Of a stretch of 21,477 nucleotides of DNA, positions 8,159 to 14,462 are shown in pieces. Numbering within the stretch: the first letter of the stretch is position 1; the number at the start of each line of letters is the position of its first letter. The notes beneath the pieces are model-generated. The model was not told the DNA's origin, ran no database searches, and saw only the letters and a list, made by a program, of their open reading frames with translations. The position numbers and the translations under genes were made by a program. The stretch is from JAYTJL01 sp043731125 (lineage in GTDB: Bacteria > Patescibacteriota > Saccharimonadia > Saccharimonadales > UBA10212). The stretch covers positions 1 to 21,477 of the forward strand of contig JAYTJL010000020.1 in the NCBI GenBank assembly GCA_043731125.1, given 5' to 3'.

Positions 8159-8887
8159 ATGCTTACCCATTACAAGGAATTCAGAGACGCTCTTGCTACC
8201 TATCATATGTCCGACCGTGCCAAACAGGCGCTCGACGGCCTGCATCTTGTGCTTCTGGTTGCCCCTAGTGCAACTGGTCGCAACACGGTTATCCACCATC
8301 TTGTAGAAAAGTACAACTACTATTTTGTAGTCTCAGATACTACCCGGGAACCACAAGTCAGGGATGGAAAAAAGGAAGAGCACGGCTTGAATTATTTCTT
8401 TCGAAGCGAAGAAGACATGCTGTCTGATTTGCGTGCCGGTGAATTCTTAGAAGCGGCACTAATCCATCAGCAACAAGTTTCCGGCATAAGCATACGTGAG
8501 CTTGAGAAGGCAAAATCAATGAACAGGGTTGCAGTGACCGACATTGAAGAGGTTGGTGCCGACAACGTTATGAAGGTGAGCGACCATTCCAAGGCCATAT
8601 TTTTGCTACCACCTAGCTTTGAGGAGTGGCATAGAAGGATTATGAGGCGCGGACATATTAGTCCGCACGAATTCAAGAATCGTCTAAATAGTACAGTTAA
8701 AGAGTTAGAGGCGGCCAGGAGCCACAGGTATTATCACTTTGTAATAACCGAACACGTAGAGCAATCTGCAGGAATCATAGACGCTATTGCTCACGACGGC
8801 ATCAATCCTCACCAGGGACGTGGTGAGCACTTGATACAAGAGTTAGAGCATAGTTTCAAGCAAAAGATAGAATCATCAATTTTTTGA
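8159..8887 (+). CDS. Degenerate guanylate kinase-like protein (242 aa)
   Basis: A homologue of the preceding gene with the same architecture: an N-terminal helical extension, then a P-loop region and a GMP-binding-like segment SDTTREPQ...EEHGLNYFF. The P-loop reads APSATGRNT (residues 35-43), so the first glycine is alanine and the invariant lysine is arginine (R41). That change usually abolishes or strongly reduces kinase activity. The segment after it keeps the TTR motif and the aromatic YFF, suggesting that the nucleotide pocket is partly retained. The shared LPPSFEEWHRRI and PPTYLEWMKRL motifs in the two proteins confirm paralogy. It may be a regulatory or pseudo-enzyme partner of the first. 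It ends one base before the CIRCE element of the chaperone operon. Confidence 0.7.
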   Translation: MLTHYKEFRDALATYHMSDRAKQALDGLHLVLLVAPSATGRNTVIHHLVEKYNYYFVVSDTTREPQVRDGKKEEHGLNYFFRSEEDMLSDLRAGEFLEAALIHQQQVSGISIRELEKAKSMNRVAVTDIEEVGADNVMKVSDHSKAIFLLPPSFEEWHRRIMRRGHISPHEFKNRLNSTVKELEAARSHRYYHFVITEHVEQSAGIIDAIAHDGINPHQGRGEHLIQELEHSFKQKIESSIF

Positions 8888-8888
8888 A

Positions 8889-8928
8889 TTAGCACTCTTG
8901 ACATGCGAGTGCTAGTTTCTGCTATAAT
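8889..8928 (+). promoter_or_regulatory. CIRCE operator with embedded promoter of the hrcA-dnaJ operon
   Basis: TTAGCACTC (8889-8897), a 9-base spacer and GAGTGCTAG (8907-8915) match the CIRCE consensus TTAGCACTC-N9-GAGTGCTAA at all but the last base. The spacer itself contains a perfect -35, TTGACA (8898-8903), and an extended -10 TGCTATAAT (8920-8928) follows after 19 bases. HrcA bound here would directly cover the -35, so the chaperone operon is expected to be repressed by its own first gene product and released on heat or proteotoxic stress. Confidence 0.95.
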
Positions 8929-8962
8929 ATTGCTAGTTAGCAATAACACGATGAGAGTGCCA

Positions 8963-9667
8963 ATGATGACCGATAGACAAAAGAAAGTATTACAAGCCAT
9001 AGTAGAACAATACGCAGAGGTAGCTAGCCCTGTGGGATCTAGCCTATTGGCCCGAGCATTCAATGTGTCTAGTGCCACAGTTCGTGCTGATATGGCAGAG
9101 TTAGAGCGCCTGGGCTTCATTCATCAGCCACACACCAGTGCTGGCCGTGTACCAACAGATAAGGGTTATCGGTTTTATGTTAACAACCTTGGCAGCACCG
9201 ACAATGATACTAGCGGAAGAGAGCGGCGGGCATTAGCTGCCAGGGCTTCAGCTGGCAGTGTGCCAGAACACACAATTCGGAACACTGTAGATACACTAGT
9301 TGAGCTCACTCATAATCTAGGCTTGGCCACAATTGGCAATCAGCTTTACATGAGCGGGCTGTCAAATTTATTTGGTCAACCAGAATTTATACACCCAAAT
9401 CAGGTCCAGGAGGTTGCGAGGCTCCTGGACAACCTGCAGCCATGGCTGCAGGAAACCGCTCCTAACGCCCCACTGAGCGTGTACATAGGTCAGGAAAACC
9501 CAATTGGCCGTAATTCTGGCTGTAGCCTCATTATTAGTCGATATCGCAGCCCTTTCAGTGATAGTAGCTATATTGGTGTGCTTGGACCGACTCGTCAAAG
9601 TTATAGAGATGTAATGTCTCTGGTTGGTAGAGCCGGAAAAAGCCTTGAGGAGCATATGTATGGGTGA
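8963..9667 (+). CDS. hrcA: Heat-inducible transcription repressor HrcA (short form)
   Basis: The repressor of CIRCE-controlled chaperone genes. The N-terminal winged helix is clear: MTDRQKKVLQAIVEQY, then SPVGSSLLAR, SSATVRADMAELERLGF and TSAGRVPTDKGYRFYV. The C-terminal end also fits the family (SLIISRY, then YIGVLGPTRQSYRDVMSLV). From 8963 the protein has 234 residues, about 100 fewer than typical HrcA; the shortening is in the middle, where the family has an inserted dimerisation domain. Starts at 8963 and 8966 (MM) fit the family. The upstream ATGs at 8903 and 8951 lie in the operator/promoter or before the conserved start. It autoregulates through the CIRCE element just upstream and overlaps the next gene by 8 bases. 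Confidence 0.92.
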   Translation: MMTDRQKKVLQAIVEQYAEVASPVGSSLLARAFNVSSATVRADMAELERLGFIHQPHTSAGRVPTDKGYRFYVNNLGSTDNDTSGRERRALAARASAGSVPEHTIRNTVDTLVELTHNLGLATIGNQLYMSGLSNLFGQPEFIHPNQVQEVARLLDNLQPWLQETAPNAPLSVYIGQENPIGRNSGCSLIISRYRSPFSDSSYIGVLGPTRQSYRDVMSLVGRAGKSLEEHMYG

Positions 9668-9914
9668 AGTTCCAAGCCTGCCGCCAGAACTCCCAGCATT
9701 AACAGCAGAACAACAGACTGATTTTGATTCTGACATGCGCAAATTTGATAATGCCGACGTACCAGAAATTCACTGGCCTGCCCCAGAAGGAAGACATTGG
9801 CGTCGTGTCAGACCCGAAGACTTGGCCAACACTCCACTTAGGCGTGCAATGCTACACAGGTTGGCAGAAGCACTTCGTCAACAAAAAATGGGACGGGACG
9901 GAGAAAGTTCATGA
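9660..9914 (+). CDS. Small acidic protein between hrcA and grpE (84 aa)
   Basis: No family recognised. Starting from the ATG at 9660, which overlaps the last 8 bases of hrcA, it gives an 84-residue soluble protein. The N-terminal half is Pro/Glu/Asp-rich (MGEVPSLPPELPAL, then DFDSDMRKFDNADVPEIHWPAPEG). A basic, probably helical C-terminal half follows (NTPLRRAMLHRLAEALRQQK). It overlaps grpE by the ATGA arrangement. The tight coupling on both sides in a chaperone operon suggests a real gene, perhaps an accessory of HrcA or GrpE, but no function can be shown. The first half resembles a disordered tether and the second a helix that could bind a partner. Confidence 0.7.
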   Translation: MGEVPSLPPELPALTAEQQTDFDSDMRKFDNADVPEIHWPAPEGRHWRRVRPEDLANTPLRRAMLHRLAEALRQQKMGRDGESS

Positions 9915-10411
9915 AGAAAAAGGCAACTACGACTACCTCTAGTTCAAAGCTTCAGGCCCAGATAGCAGAACTAACATCTGCCCTCCAGAGAGAAAGAGCC
10001 GATGCTGAAAACGTTCGCCGTAGAGCAGAAAGCGACAAACTCCAGATGGCATCTTTCTATAAAGTAGTGATATTGCGAGACCTATTGCCTGCAATAGATA
10101 AGCTAGAACTTGGCTTAAAGTATGCACCAAAAGAATTGGAAGGGAACGAGTACATAAAGGGAATCCAGGGTGTTGCAAAAGAGTTTGATAAAGCGTTAGA
10201 AGCTATTGGTCTGGAAAAGATTAAGACGGTTGGAGAAAAGTTCGATCCAACTCTGCACGAGGCAATAAGTATTGAGGATGAGGGTGACGACCAATCGACA
10301 AGCTCAGGGCAAGAGGTTGAAGTTGTTTGCGAGGAACTTGCGTCCGGTTACCAGCTAGGCGATGAAATTATCCGCCACGCGTTAGTAAAGGTAAAAAGAG
10401 AGAAAAGATAA
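9911..10411 (+). CDS. grpE: GrpE nucleotide exchange factor
   Basis: The cochaperone that releases ADP from DnaK. A basic, coiled-coil N-terminal region (residues 8-45, QIAELTSALQRERADAENVRR) leads into the typical MASFYKVVILRDLLPAIDKLELGL helix. The C-terminal beta domain reads GVAKEFDKALEAIGLEKI, then GEKFDPTLHEAI, and ends GYQLGDEIIRHALVKV. At 166 residues it is a compact GrpE. Residues 129-134 (STSSGQ) between DPTLHEAISIEDEG and the last strands are encoded by a copy of the TCGACAAGCTCAGGG repeat, an insertion in the surface loop of the beta domain. The ATG overlaps the stop of the previous gene (ATGA), and the stop overlaps the next start (TAATG). Confidence 0.96.
   Translation: MKKKATTTTSSSKLQAQIAELTSALQRERADAENVRRRAESDKLQMASFYKVVILRDLLPAIDKLELGLKYAPKELEGNEYIKGIQGVAKEFDKALEAIGLEKIKTVGEKFDPTLHEAISIEDEGDDQSTSSGQEVEVVCEELASGYQLGDEIIRHALVKVKREKR
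10295..10312 (+). repeat. In-frame palindromic-type repeat copy in grpE
   Basis: TCGACAAGCTCAGGGCAA, read as S-T-S-S-G-Q. It is one base different in the core (AAG for AGG) from the first dnaK copy (12661-12681) and stands in the same reading frame and orientation. In its position in GrpE a short flexible loop can be tolerated. Confidence 0.7.
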
Positions 10412-10683
10412 TGCCAGACGAATACATTGGAATGCCTCACTCTGAGTGGCTCATTACAGAGGCAGCGGCCTTACGTGACGAAGCACTAAATACCACCGAT
10501 TCTAATCGGTATATCGATTTAAGGAATGGAGCGCTAGCGGCTGGTCAAGGTGCAGTCAAGGCTTGCTTTATTGAGTCATTAAAGGAGTTACATCCTGGCG
10601 TGGAGTTTCCGTCATTTGATGAAGGTGAAACCATGTTGGAGTATATACAGCGCTTGGAAAATTTAATAAAGGCGGAGGAATAA
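10411..10683 (+). CDS. Small protein between grpE and dnaK (90 aa)
   Basis: No family recognised. It has 90 residues, is acidic, and is likely all-helical: an N-terminal PHSEWLITEAAALRDEALNTTD helix, a middle RNGALAAGQGAVKACFIESLKEL helix, and a C-terminal EGETMLEYIQRLENLIKAEE helix. There is no signal peptide or membrane segment. Its ATG overlaps the grpE stop by one base (TAATG), so it is translated with grpE. The stop (10681-10683) is followed one base later by the first mini-ORF that leads to dnaK. Operon position suggests a chaperone-linked role such as a small cofactor, which is inference. Confidence 0.75.
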   Translation: MPDEYIGMPHSEWLITEAAALRDEALNTTDSNRYIDLRNGALAAGQGAVKACFIESLKELHPGVEFPSFDEGETMLEYIQRLENLIKAEE

Positions 10684-10684
10684 T

Positions 10685-10774
10685 ATGGTAGCTAATCTGA
10701 AAATTGATCATTGTGAATTCATTGAAAATTGTAAATTGAGAATTGAAAATATAGCGACTGGAAGGAGCGCTTAA
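10685..10774 (+). CDS. Mini-ORF 1 between the 90-aa gene and dnaK (29 codons)
   Basis: An ATG at 10685 is preceded by a good Shine-Dalgarno (GGAGGA at about 10674-10679, inside the end of the previous gene). It opens 29 codons (MVANLKIDHCEF... ending RSA) and stops at 10772-10774. Most of it is encoded by the heptad repeat at 10700-10750, so the peptide is unlikely to be conserved. It may serve to carry ribosomes towards dnaK. No protein-level evidence. Confidence 0.3.
   Translation: MVANLKIDHCEFIENCKLRIENIATGRSA
10700..10750 (+). repeat. Heptanucleotide tandem repeat, AAATTG family
   Basis: Seven-base units run AAAATTG, ATCATTG, TGAATTC, then after an ATTG, AAAATTG, TAAATTG, AGAATTG and AAAAT. 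The same unit type occurs on the minus strand at 20733-20759. It sits in the leader between the 90-aa gene and dnaK. Confidence 0.6.
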
Positions 10775-10775
10775 T

Positions 10776-10844
10776 ATGGGAAAAACTATAGTCTCTCGAC
10801 AGGCTCGAGATAAAGAATCAACAAAGGAGGTTTTCAATGGGTAA
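10776..10844 (+). CDS. Mini-ORF 2 overlapping the dnaK start (22 codons)
   Basis: An ATG at 10776 follows the first mini-ORF's stop by one base and has a strong Shine-Dalgarno (GGAAGGAG at about 10760-10767). The 22 codons begin MGKTIV, similar to DnaK's own MGKIIG, then run through the CGACAGGCTC repeat (SRQAR) and stop at 10842-10844, inside the first codons of dnaK. The overlap would couple it to dnaK translation. It could be a leader peptide or the remnant of an older dnaK 5' end split by the repeat. Confidence 0.35.
   Translation: MGKTIVSRQARDKESTKEVFNG
10793..10810 (+). repeat. Inverted repeat related to the SSGQ repeat, in the dnaK leader
   Basis: TCTCGA-caggc-TCGAGA (10794-10810) is a perfect 6-bp inverted repeat. 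Its centre, CGACAGGCTC, is shared with the copy inside dnaK at 12661-12681. It lies about 27 bases before the dnaK start and could form a hairpin near its ribosome binding site (AAAGGAGG at about 10822-10830). Confidence 0.55.
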
Positions 10845-12810
10845 GATAATTGGAATTGATCTTGGCACTACTAACAGTGCGATGGCTGTAATGCAGTCTG
10901 GCAAGCCAGAAATTATTGCCAACAGTGAGGGCAACCGCACTACACCAAGCGTAGTTGCTATTAATAAAAACGGGGAACGGTTAGTTGGTCAGGTGGCTAA
11001 CCGTCAACGTGTCACAAATGCAACCAATACGATTTTCGGGGTTAAGCGGTTAATCGGTCGCAAGTTTTCAGATACAGAAGTCCAAAAAGACCTAGAACTA
11101 ATGCCCTACAAGATCATTAAAAGTGGTACGGGCGTAAAAGTAACAATGGCAGACAAAGACTACAGTCCAGAAGAAGTTAGCGCTATGATACTCTCAAAGT
11201 TAAAGGCTGATGCCGAGACATTTTTGGGCGAGCCCGTAACAGAGGCGGTCATTACCGTTCCTGCTTACTTTGACGACGGTCAGCGCCAGGCTACAAAAGA
11301 CGCAGGTAAGATTGCCGGACTAGAAGTTAAGCGGATTATTAACGAACCTACAGCAGCGGCATTAGCCTATGGCCTAGACAAGGGTAAAGAGGAAAAGATT
11401 GCTGTTTTCGACCTAGGTGGCGGAACCTTCGACGTATCTATATTACAGTTAGGTGAAGGTGTCTTTGAGGTACTCTCAACCAACGGTGACACACACCTAG
11501 GTGGTGAAGATTTTGACATGCGAATCGTTAACCACTTTGTGGATCAGTTCAAAAAAGAGTCAGGTATAGACATAAAAGAAGACAAAGCTGCCATGCAACG
11601 GTTGAAAGAAGAGGCTGAAAAGGCTAAGAAAGAACTCTCAACAACGGAGGTAGCAGACATTAATCTGCCATTCTTGACCGCTGACGCCGATGGCCCCAAG
11701 CACTTTGAGTACAAGTTAACTCGCTCAAAACTAATTGAGTTAGTCCAGGAGCTGATAGATAAGACAGCCTCACCATGCGAAAAAGCCCTAAAAGACGCTG
11801 GTCTAAAAAACAGCGATATTAACGAGATTGTTCTGGTAGGTGGTATGACTCGTATGCCGGCGGTTGTCGACAAAGTAAAGCAGATTTTTGGCAAAGACCC
11901 TCTTCAGGGTGTTAACCCAGACGAAGTTGTAGCAGTAGGAGCCGCCATACAGGGTGGAGTGCTACAAGGTGATGTTAAGGATGTGCTTTTACTAGACGTT
12001 ACTCCGCTATCTCTTGGAATCGAAACCCTGGGAAGTGTTACTACCAAGCTAATTGAGCGCAACACTACCATCCCAACCAGCAAGAACGAAACCTTTTCCA
12101 CAGCTGCTGATAACCAAAATAGTGTGGAGATCCACGTATTACAGGGCGAGCGTGAAATGGCCGGAGACAATAAGTCTCTTGGGCGGTTTGTACTAGACGG
12201 TATTCCAGCTGCGCCACGCGGTGTGCCACAAGTTGAAGTTACATTCAACATTGATGCTAATGGCATTTTGAATGTAGCCGCTAAAGACAAAGGCACAGGT
12301 AAAGAACAGAGCATTACAATTCAAGGCAGTGGTAACTTAGACAAGGCAGAAGTAGAAAAGGCCGCTAAAGAAGCAGAAGCCCACGCAGAAGAAGACAAGA
12401 AAAAACGTGAAGCAATAGAAGTGAAGAACCAGCTGGACAACGCAGTTTATCAAGCAGAAAAAATGAAGACCGACTATAAAGACAAACTATCCGAGGAGGA
12501 CGTTACGACCATTCAAGAAGCTATAGACGAAGCTAAAACTCACCTAGAAGCAACTGATAAGGACGAGCTAGAAAAGGCTGCCAAAGATTTGAGCGACAAG
12601 ATCATGCCAATTGGCGCTAAAATGTACGAATCAGCCCAAGCTGATTCAGCTGAAAGTGACCCTTCGACAGGCTCAGGGCAAGCAAAGCCGAAAGGCGAAA
12701 GCAAAGACGGTAAAGAGTCGGACAAAGATGAACCGGTTGAGGGCGAAGTTGTAGAGGAAGATTCCTCGACCAGCTCAGGACAAGAAAAGCCAGAAGACAA
12801 GAAAAAATAA
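10837..12810 (+). CDS. dnaK: Chaperone DnaK (Hsp70)
   Basis: ATP-driven Hsp70 chaperone. The start is fixed by MGKIIGIDLGTTNS and by a strong AAGGAGG six to eight bases upstream. The ATPase domain has VPAYFDDGQRQATKDAG, NEPTAAALAYGLDK, FDLGGGTFDVSIL and LVGGMTRMPAV; the linker is DVLLLDVTPLSLGIETLG; the substrate domain contains EREMAGDNKSLGRF. A helical lid follows from about residue 510. At 657 residues it is slightly long because the C-terminal tail (about residues 605-657) is a Glu/Lys/Ser-rich stretch holding two repeat-derived segments, STGSGQ (610-615) and STSSGQ (644-649). The protein does not end in the EEVD-like acidic motif but in a run of lysines. The stop overlaps cutA by one base. 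Confidence 0.98.
   Translation: MGKIIGIDLGTTNSAMAVMQSGKPEIIANSEGNRTTPSVVAINKNGERLVGQVANRQRVTNATNTIFGVKRLIGRKFSDTEVQKDLELMPYKIIKSGTGVKVTMADKDYSPEEVSAMILSKLKADAETFLGEPVTEAVITVPAYFDDGQRQATKDAGKIAGLEVKRIINEPTAAALAYGLDKGKEEKIAVFDLGGGTFDVSILQLGEGVFEVLSTNGDTHLGGEDFDMRIVNHFVDQFKKESGIDIKEDKAAMQRLKEEAEKAKKELSTTEVADINLPFLTADADGPKHFEYKLTRSKLIELVQELIDKTASPCEKALKDAGLKNSDINEIVLVGGMTRMPAVVDKVKQIFGKDPLQGVNPDEVVAVGAAIQGGVLQGDVKDVLLLDVTPLSLGIETLGSVTTKLIERNTTIPTSKNETFSTAADNQNSVEIHVLQGEREMAGDNKSLGRFVLDGIPAAPRGVPQVEVTFNIDANGILNVAAKDKGTGKEQSITIQGSGNLDKAEVEKAAKEAEAHAEEDKKKREAIEVKNQLDNAVYQAEKMKTDYKDKLSEEDVTTIQEAIDEAKTHLEATDKDELEKAAKDLSDKIMPIGAKMYESAQADSAESDPSTGSGQAKPKGESKDGKESDKDEPVEGEVVEEDSSTSSGQEKPEDKKK
12661..12681 (+). 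repeat. In-frame repeat copy 1 in the dnaK tail
   Basis: CCTTCGACAGGCTCAGGGCA plus one A, read P-S-T-G-S-G-Q. It is the most complete copy of the repeat in the window and is in the same frame and orientation as those in grpE (10295) and later in dnaK (12763). Confidence 0.75.
12763..12783 (+). repeat. In-frame repeat copy 2 in the dnaK tail
   Basis: TCCTCGACCAGCTCAGGACA plus one A, read S-S-T-S-S-G-Q. Relative to copy 1 it has a few substitutions, so it looks older or is under coding constraint. It lies 102 bases after copy 1, so the two are a whole number of codons apart. Confidence 0.7.
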
Positions 12811-13130
12811 TGTCTCAATTCTGTCAGGTTTGGTTGACTTGTGGGGACGCAGACGAAGCAAGCAAGATTGTAAATACTTTACTAGCCAAGCATTTAGTGG
12901 CTTGTGTTAAGCAAGTTCCAATAACTGCGGATTTTAGGTGGCAAGGTAAAATAGATAAATCTAACGAGGTTTTACTAGTCATGGATTCGCGATTGGATTT
13001 GTTTGAAGATATTGAGAAAGAAGTAGCCAGAATTCATAGCTACGAAACCTTTGTGTTGCAAGCAATTCCAGTAGCTAAGGTTTCACAAGGTGCTAAAACA
13101 TGGTTAGAGAAAGAGTTGATCCGTGAGTAA
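12810..13130 (+). CDS. cutA: CutA1-family divalent cation tolerance protein
   Basis: A 106-residue cytoplasmic protein of the CutA1 family, homotrimers linked to copper/divalent metal tolerance in E. coli, whose exact role is unclear. The family pattern is visible: VWLTCGDADEASKIVNTLLAKHLVACVKQVPI, then DFRWQGKIDKSNEVLLVMDSR, followed by IHSYETFVLQAIPV and a C-terminal TWLEKEL. The ATG overlaps the dnaK stop by one base (TAATG). Finding cutA inside a chaperone operon fits a general stress role. The family's usual HPYE loop is HSYE here. Confidence 0.9.
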   Translation: MSQFCQVWLTCGDADEASKIVNTLLAKHLVACVKQVPITADFRWQGKIDKSNEVLLVMDSRLDLFEDIEKEVARIHSYETFVLQAIPVAKVSQGAKTWLEKELIRE

Positions 13131-13350
13131 CTCTAGTTTTGAATCCATGATTACCAGTCAATTTACGGAAGTTGAGATGTTGGAAAAAGCCACTTACAAC
13201 ATTAGGGTTTTTTTGAACGGAAGCGAGACATTTGGGGGCTCTCTGGAATCTACATTCGCATGTCTATATCAAGATTTGCTTGAAGCCTGCGGTTTTGATG
13301 AAGACAAAGTTACAACAATCATTAACCAGTGCGTAGGATTTGAGAAGTGA
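13123..13350 (+). CDS. Small protein between cutA and dnaJ (75 aa)
   Basis: No family recognised. GTG start at 13123, overlapping the last 8 bases of cutA, and the stop overlaps the dnaJ start (GTGA at 13347-13350). The 75 residues include a strand-like NIRVFLNGSETFGGSLES segment and helical ends (FESMITSQFTEVEMLEKA, and CLYQDLLEACGFDEDKV), with three cysteines. The double overlap supports a real translated gene. With the 84- and 90-residue proteins it is the third small unknown in this operon. Confidence 0.7.
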   Translation: MSNSSFESMITSQFTEVEMLEKATYNIRVFLNGSETFGGSLESTFACLYQDLLEACGFDEDKVTTIINQCVGFEK

Positions 13351-14462
13351 ACAAGAGAGATTACTATGAAGTCTTGGGGATTGGTAAGGATGCTTCAGCT
13401 GATGAGCTAAAAAAGGCATACCGCAAAAAGGCCATTGAATATCACCCGGACCGAGGGGGTGATGAAGCTGCATTCAAAGAAGCAAACGAGGCGTATGAAG
13501 TATTAAAAGATTCGTCCAAAAGGCAGCGCTACGACCAATTCGGGCACGCTGGGGTCGGAAGCAGTGCCGCGTCAGATGGTGGCAACCCTTTTGCTGGTTT
13601 TGGTGGTGGAGCAGGCGGTCAAGGCCAGGAATTCAATTTTGACTTCGGAGACTTGGGGCTGGGCGATATTCTGGGAAGTTTTTTTGGAGGCGGACAGGCC
13701 CGTGGTAGCAGCAGGAAAAACCGCGGGAGAGATGTAGAGACAGCAATAGAAGTGAGTTTTGAAGACGCTATTTTTGGGACTGAGGTAGACCTGGGTCTGA
13801 ATATCGAAGATGCTTGCGAGCACTGTAAGGGCACTACAGTAGAACCTGGACACGAACTGACTACATGTGATCAGTGCAAAGGTAGTGGCCAGGTGAGCAG
13901 GGTAACTCGTACAATCTTTGGGAATATTCAACAAGCTAGTACTTGTCCTAAATGCCACGGGCAAGGCAAGATGCCAGAAAAATTATGTACTGTCTGCGGA
14001 GGTAAGGGCACTAAGCGCAAGTCTCAAGAAGTAAAACTGAAAGTCCCTGCTGGCATAGACGACGGCGCTACTATTCGTCTCAAAGAACATGGTGAGGCAA
14101 TTGCCAATGGTGAGAAAGGCGATTTATATGTAAGTATTCGAGTAAAATCACATAAAAGGTTTACTAGAGAAGGCCCACTAGTACTCTCAGAAGAACATTT
14201 GGGAATGGTAGATGCAGCGCTGGGTACAGAAATTGATGTAGATACGGTTGATGGCCCTGTACGCATGAAGGTGCCTATGGGTACACAGAGTGGCACAGAC
14301 TTCAAACTATCAGGCCACGGCGTGCCAGCGCTCAACGGTGGCCATCGTGGTGCGCATATTGTGACCTTGCTAGTAGACACACCTACTAAATTGTCGACCA
14401 AACAAAAACAGCTGCTCCAGCAGCTGAAAAAAACCGTCGGCAAAAAATCCCTATTCCGCTAG
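13347..14462 (+). CDS. dnaJ: Chaperone DnaJ (Hsp40)
   Basis: The J-domain cochaperone that stimulates DnaK's ATPase. The J domain (residues 1-68) carries HPD at 33-35. A Gly/Phe-rich region (about 80-130) follows. Four zinc-finger repeats lie at about 157-220: CEHCKGTT, CDQCKGSG, CPKCHGQG and CTVCGGKG. The first deviates from CxxCxGxG in its last glycine. The C-terminal substrate domain includes LKVPAGIDDGATIRLKEHG, VPMGTQSGTDFKLSGHGVP and GAHIVTLLVDTP. At 371 residues it is normal length. The GTG start (13347) is coupled to the previous stop. The last codons contain a minus-strand terminator, and the stop codon is immediately next to that of the convergent GGDEF gene. Confidence 0.97.
   Translation: MNKRDYYEVLGIGKDASADELKKAYRKKAIEYHPDRGGDEAAFKEANEAYEVLKDSSKRQRYDQFGHAGVGSSAASDGGNPFAGFGGGAGGQGQEFNFDFGDLGLGDILGSFFGGGQARGSSRKNRGRDVETAIEVSFEDAIFGTEVDLGLNIEDACEHCKGTTVEPGHELTTCDQCKGSGQVSRVTRTIFGNIQQASTCPKCHGQGKMPEKLCTVCGGKGTKRKSQEVKLKVPAGIDDGATIRLKEHGEAIANGEKGDLYVSIRVKSHKRFTREGPLVLSEEHLGMVDAALGTEIDVDTVDGPVRMKVPMGTQSGTDFKLSGHGVPALNGGHRGAHIVTLLVDTPTKLSTKQKQLLQQLKKTVGKKSLFR
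14404..14426 (-). terminator. Minus-strand terminator inside the dnaJ coding end
   Basis: CAGCTGC-tcca-GCAGCTG is a perfect 7-bp stem (14409-14426 including the 4-base loop). On the minus strand it is followed by five T (plus-strand A-run 14404-14408) and then a G and three more T. It would end the GGDEF transcript while lying within dnaJ codons for QLLQQL. On the plus strand it is followed by A and would not terminate. Confidence 0.6.

Noticed and set aside
8903..8962. Longer N-terminus for HrcA from ATG 8903
   Set aside because: That ATG lies inside the CIRCE/-35 and would precede the transcript start; the family sequence begins at MTDRQ.
13572..13964. Long minus-strand frames opposite dnaJ, dnaK, murJ and lepA
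   Set aside because: They lie wholly inside well-supported genes, have no start signals and translate to low-information sequence.
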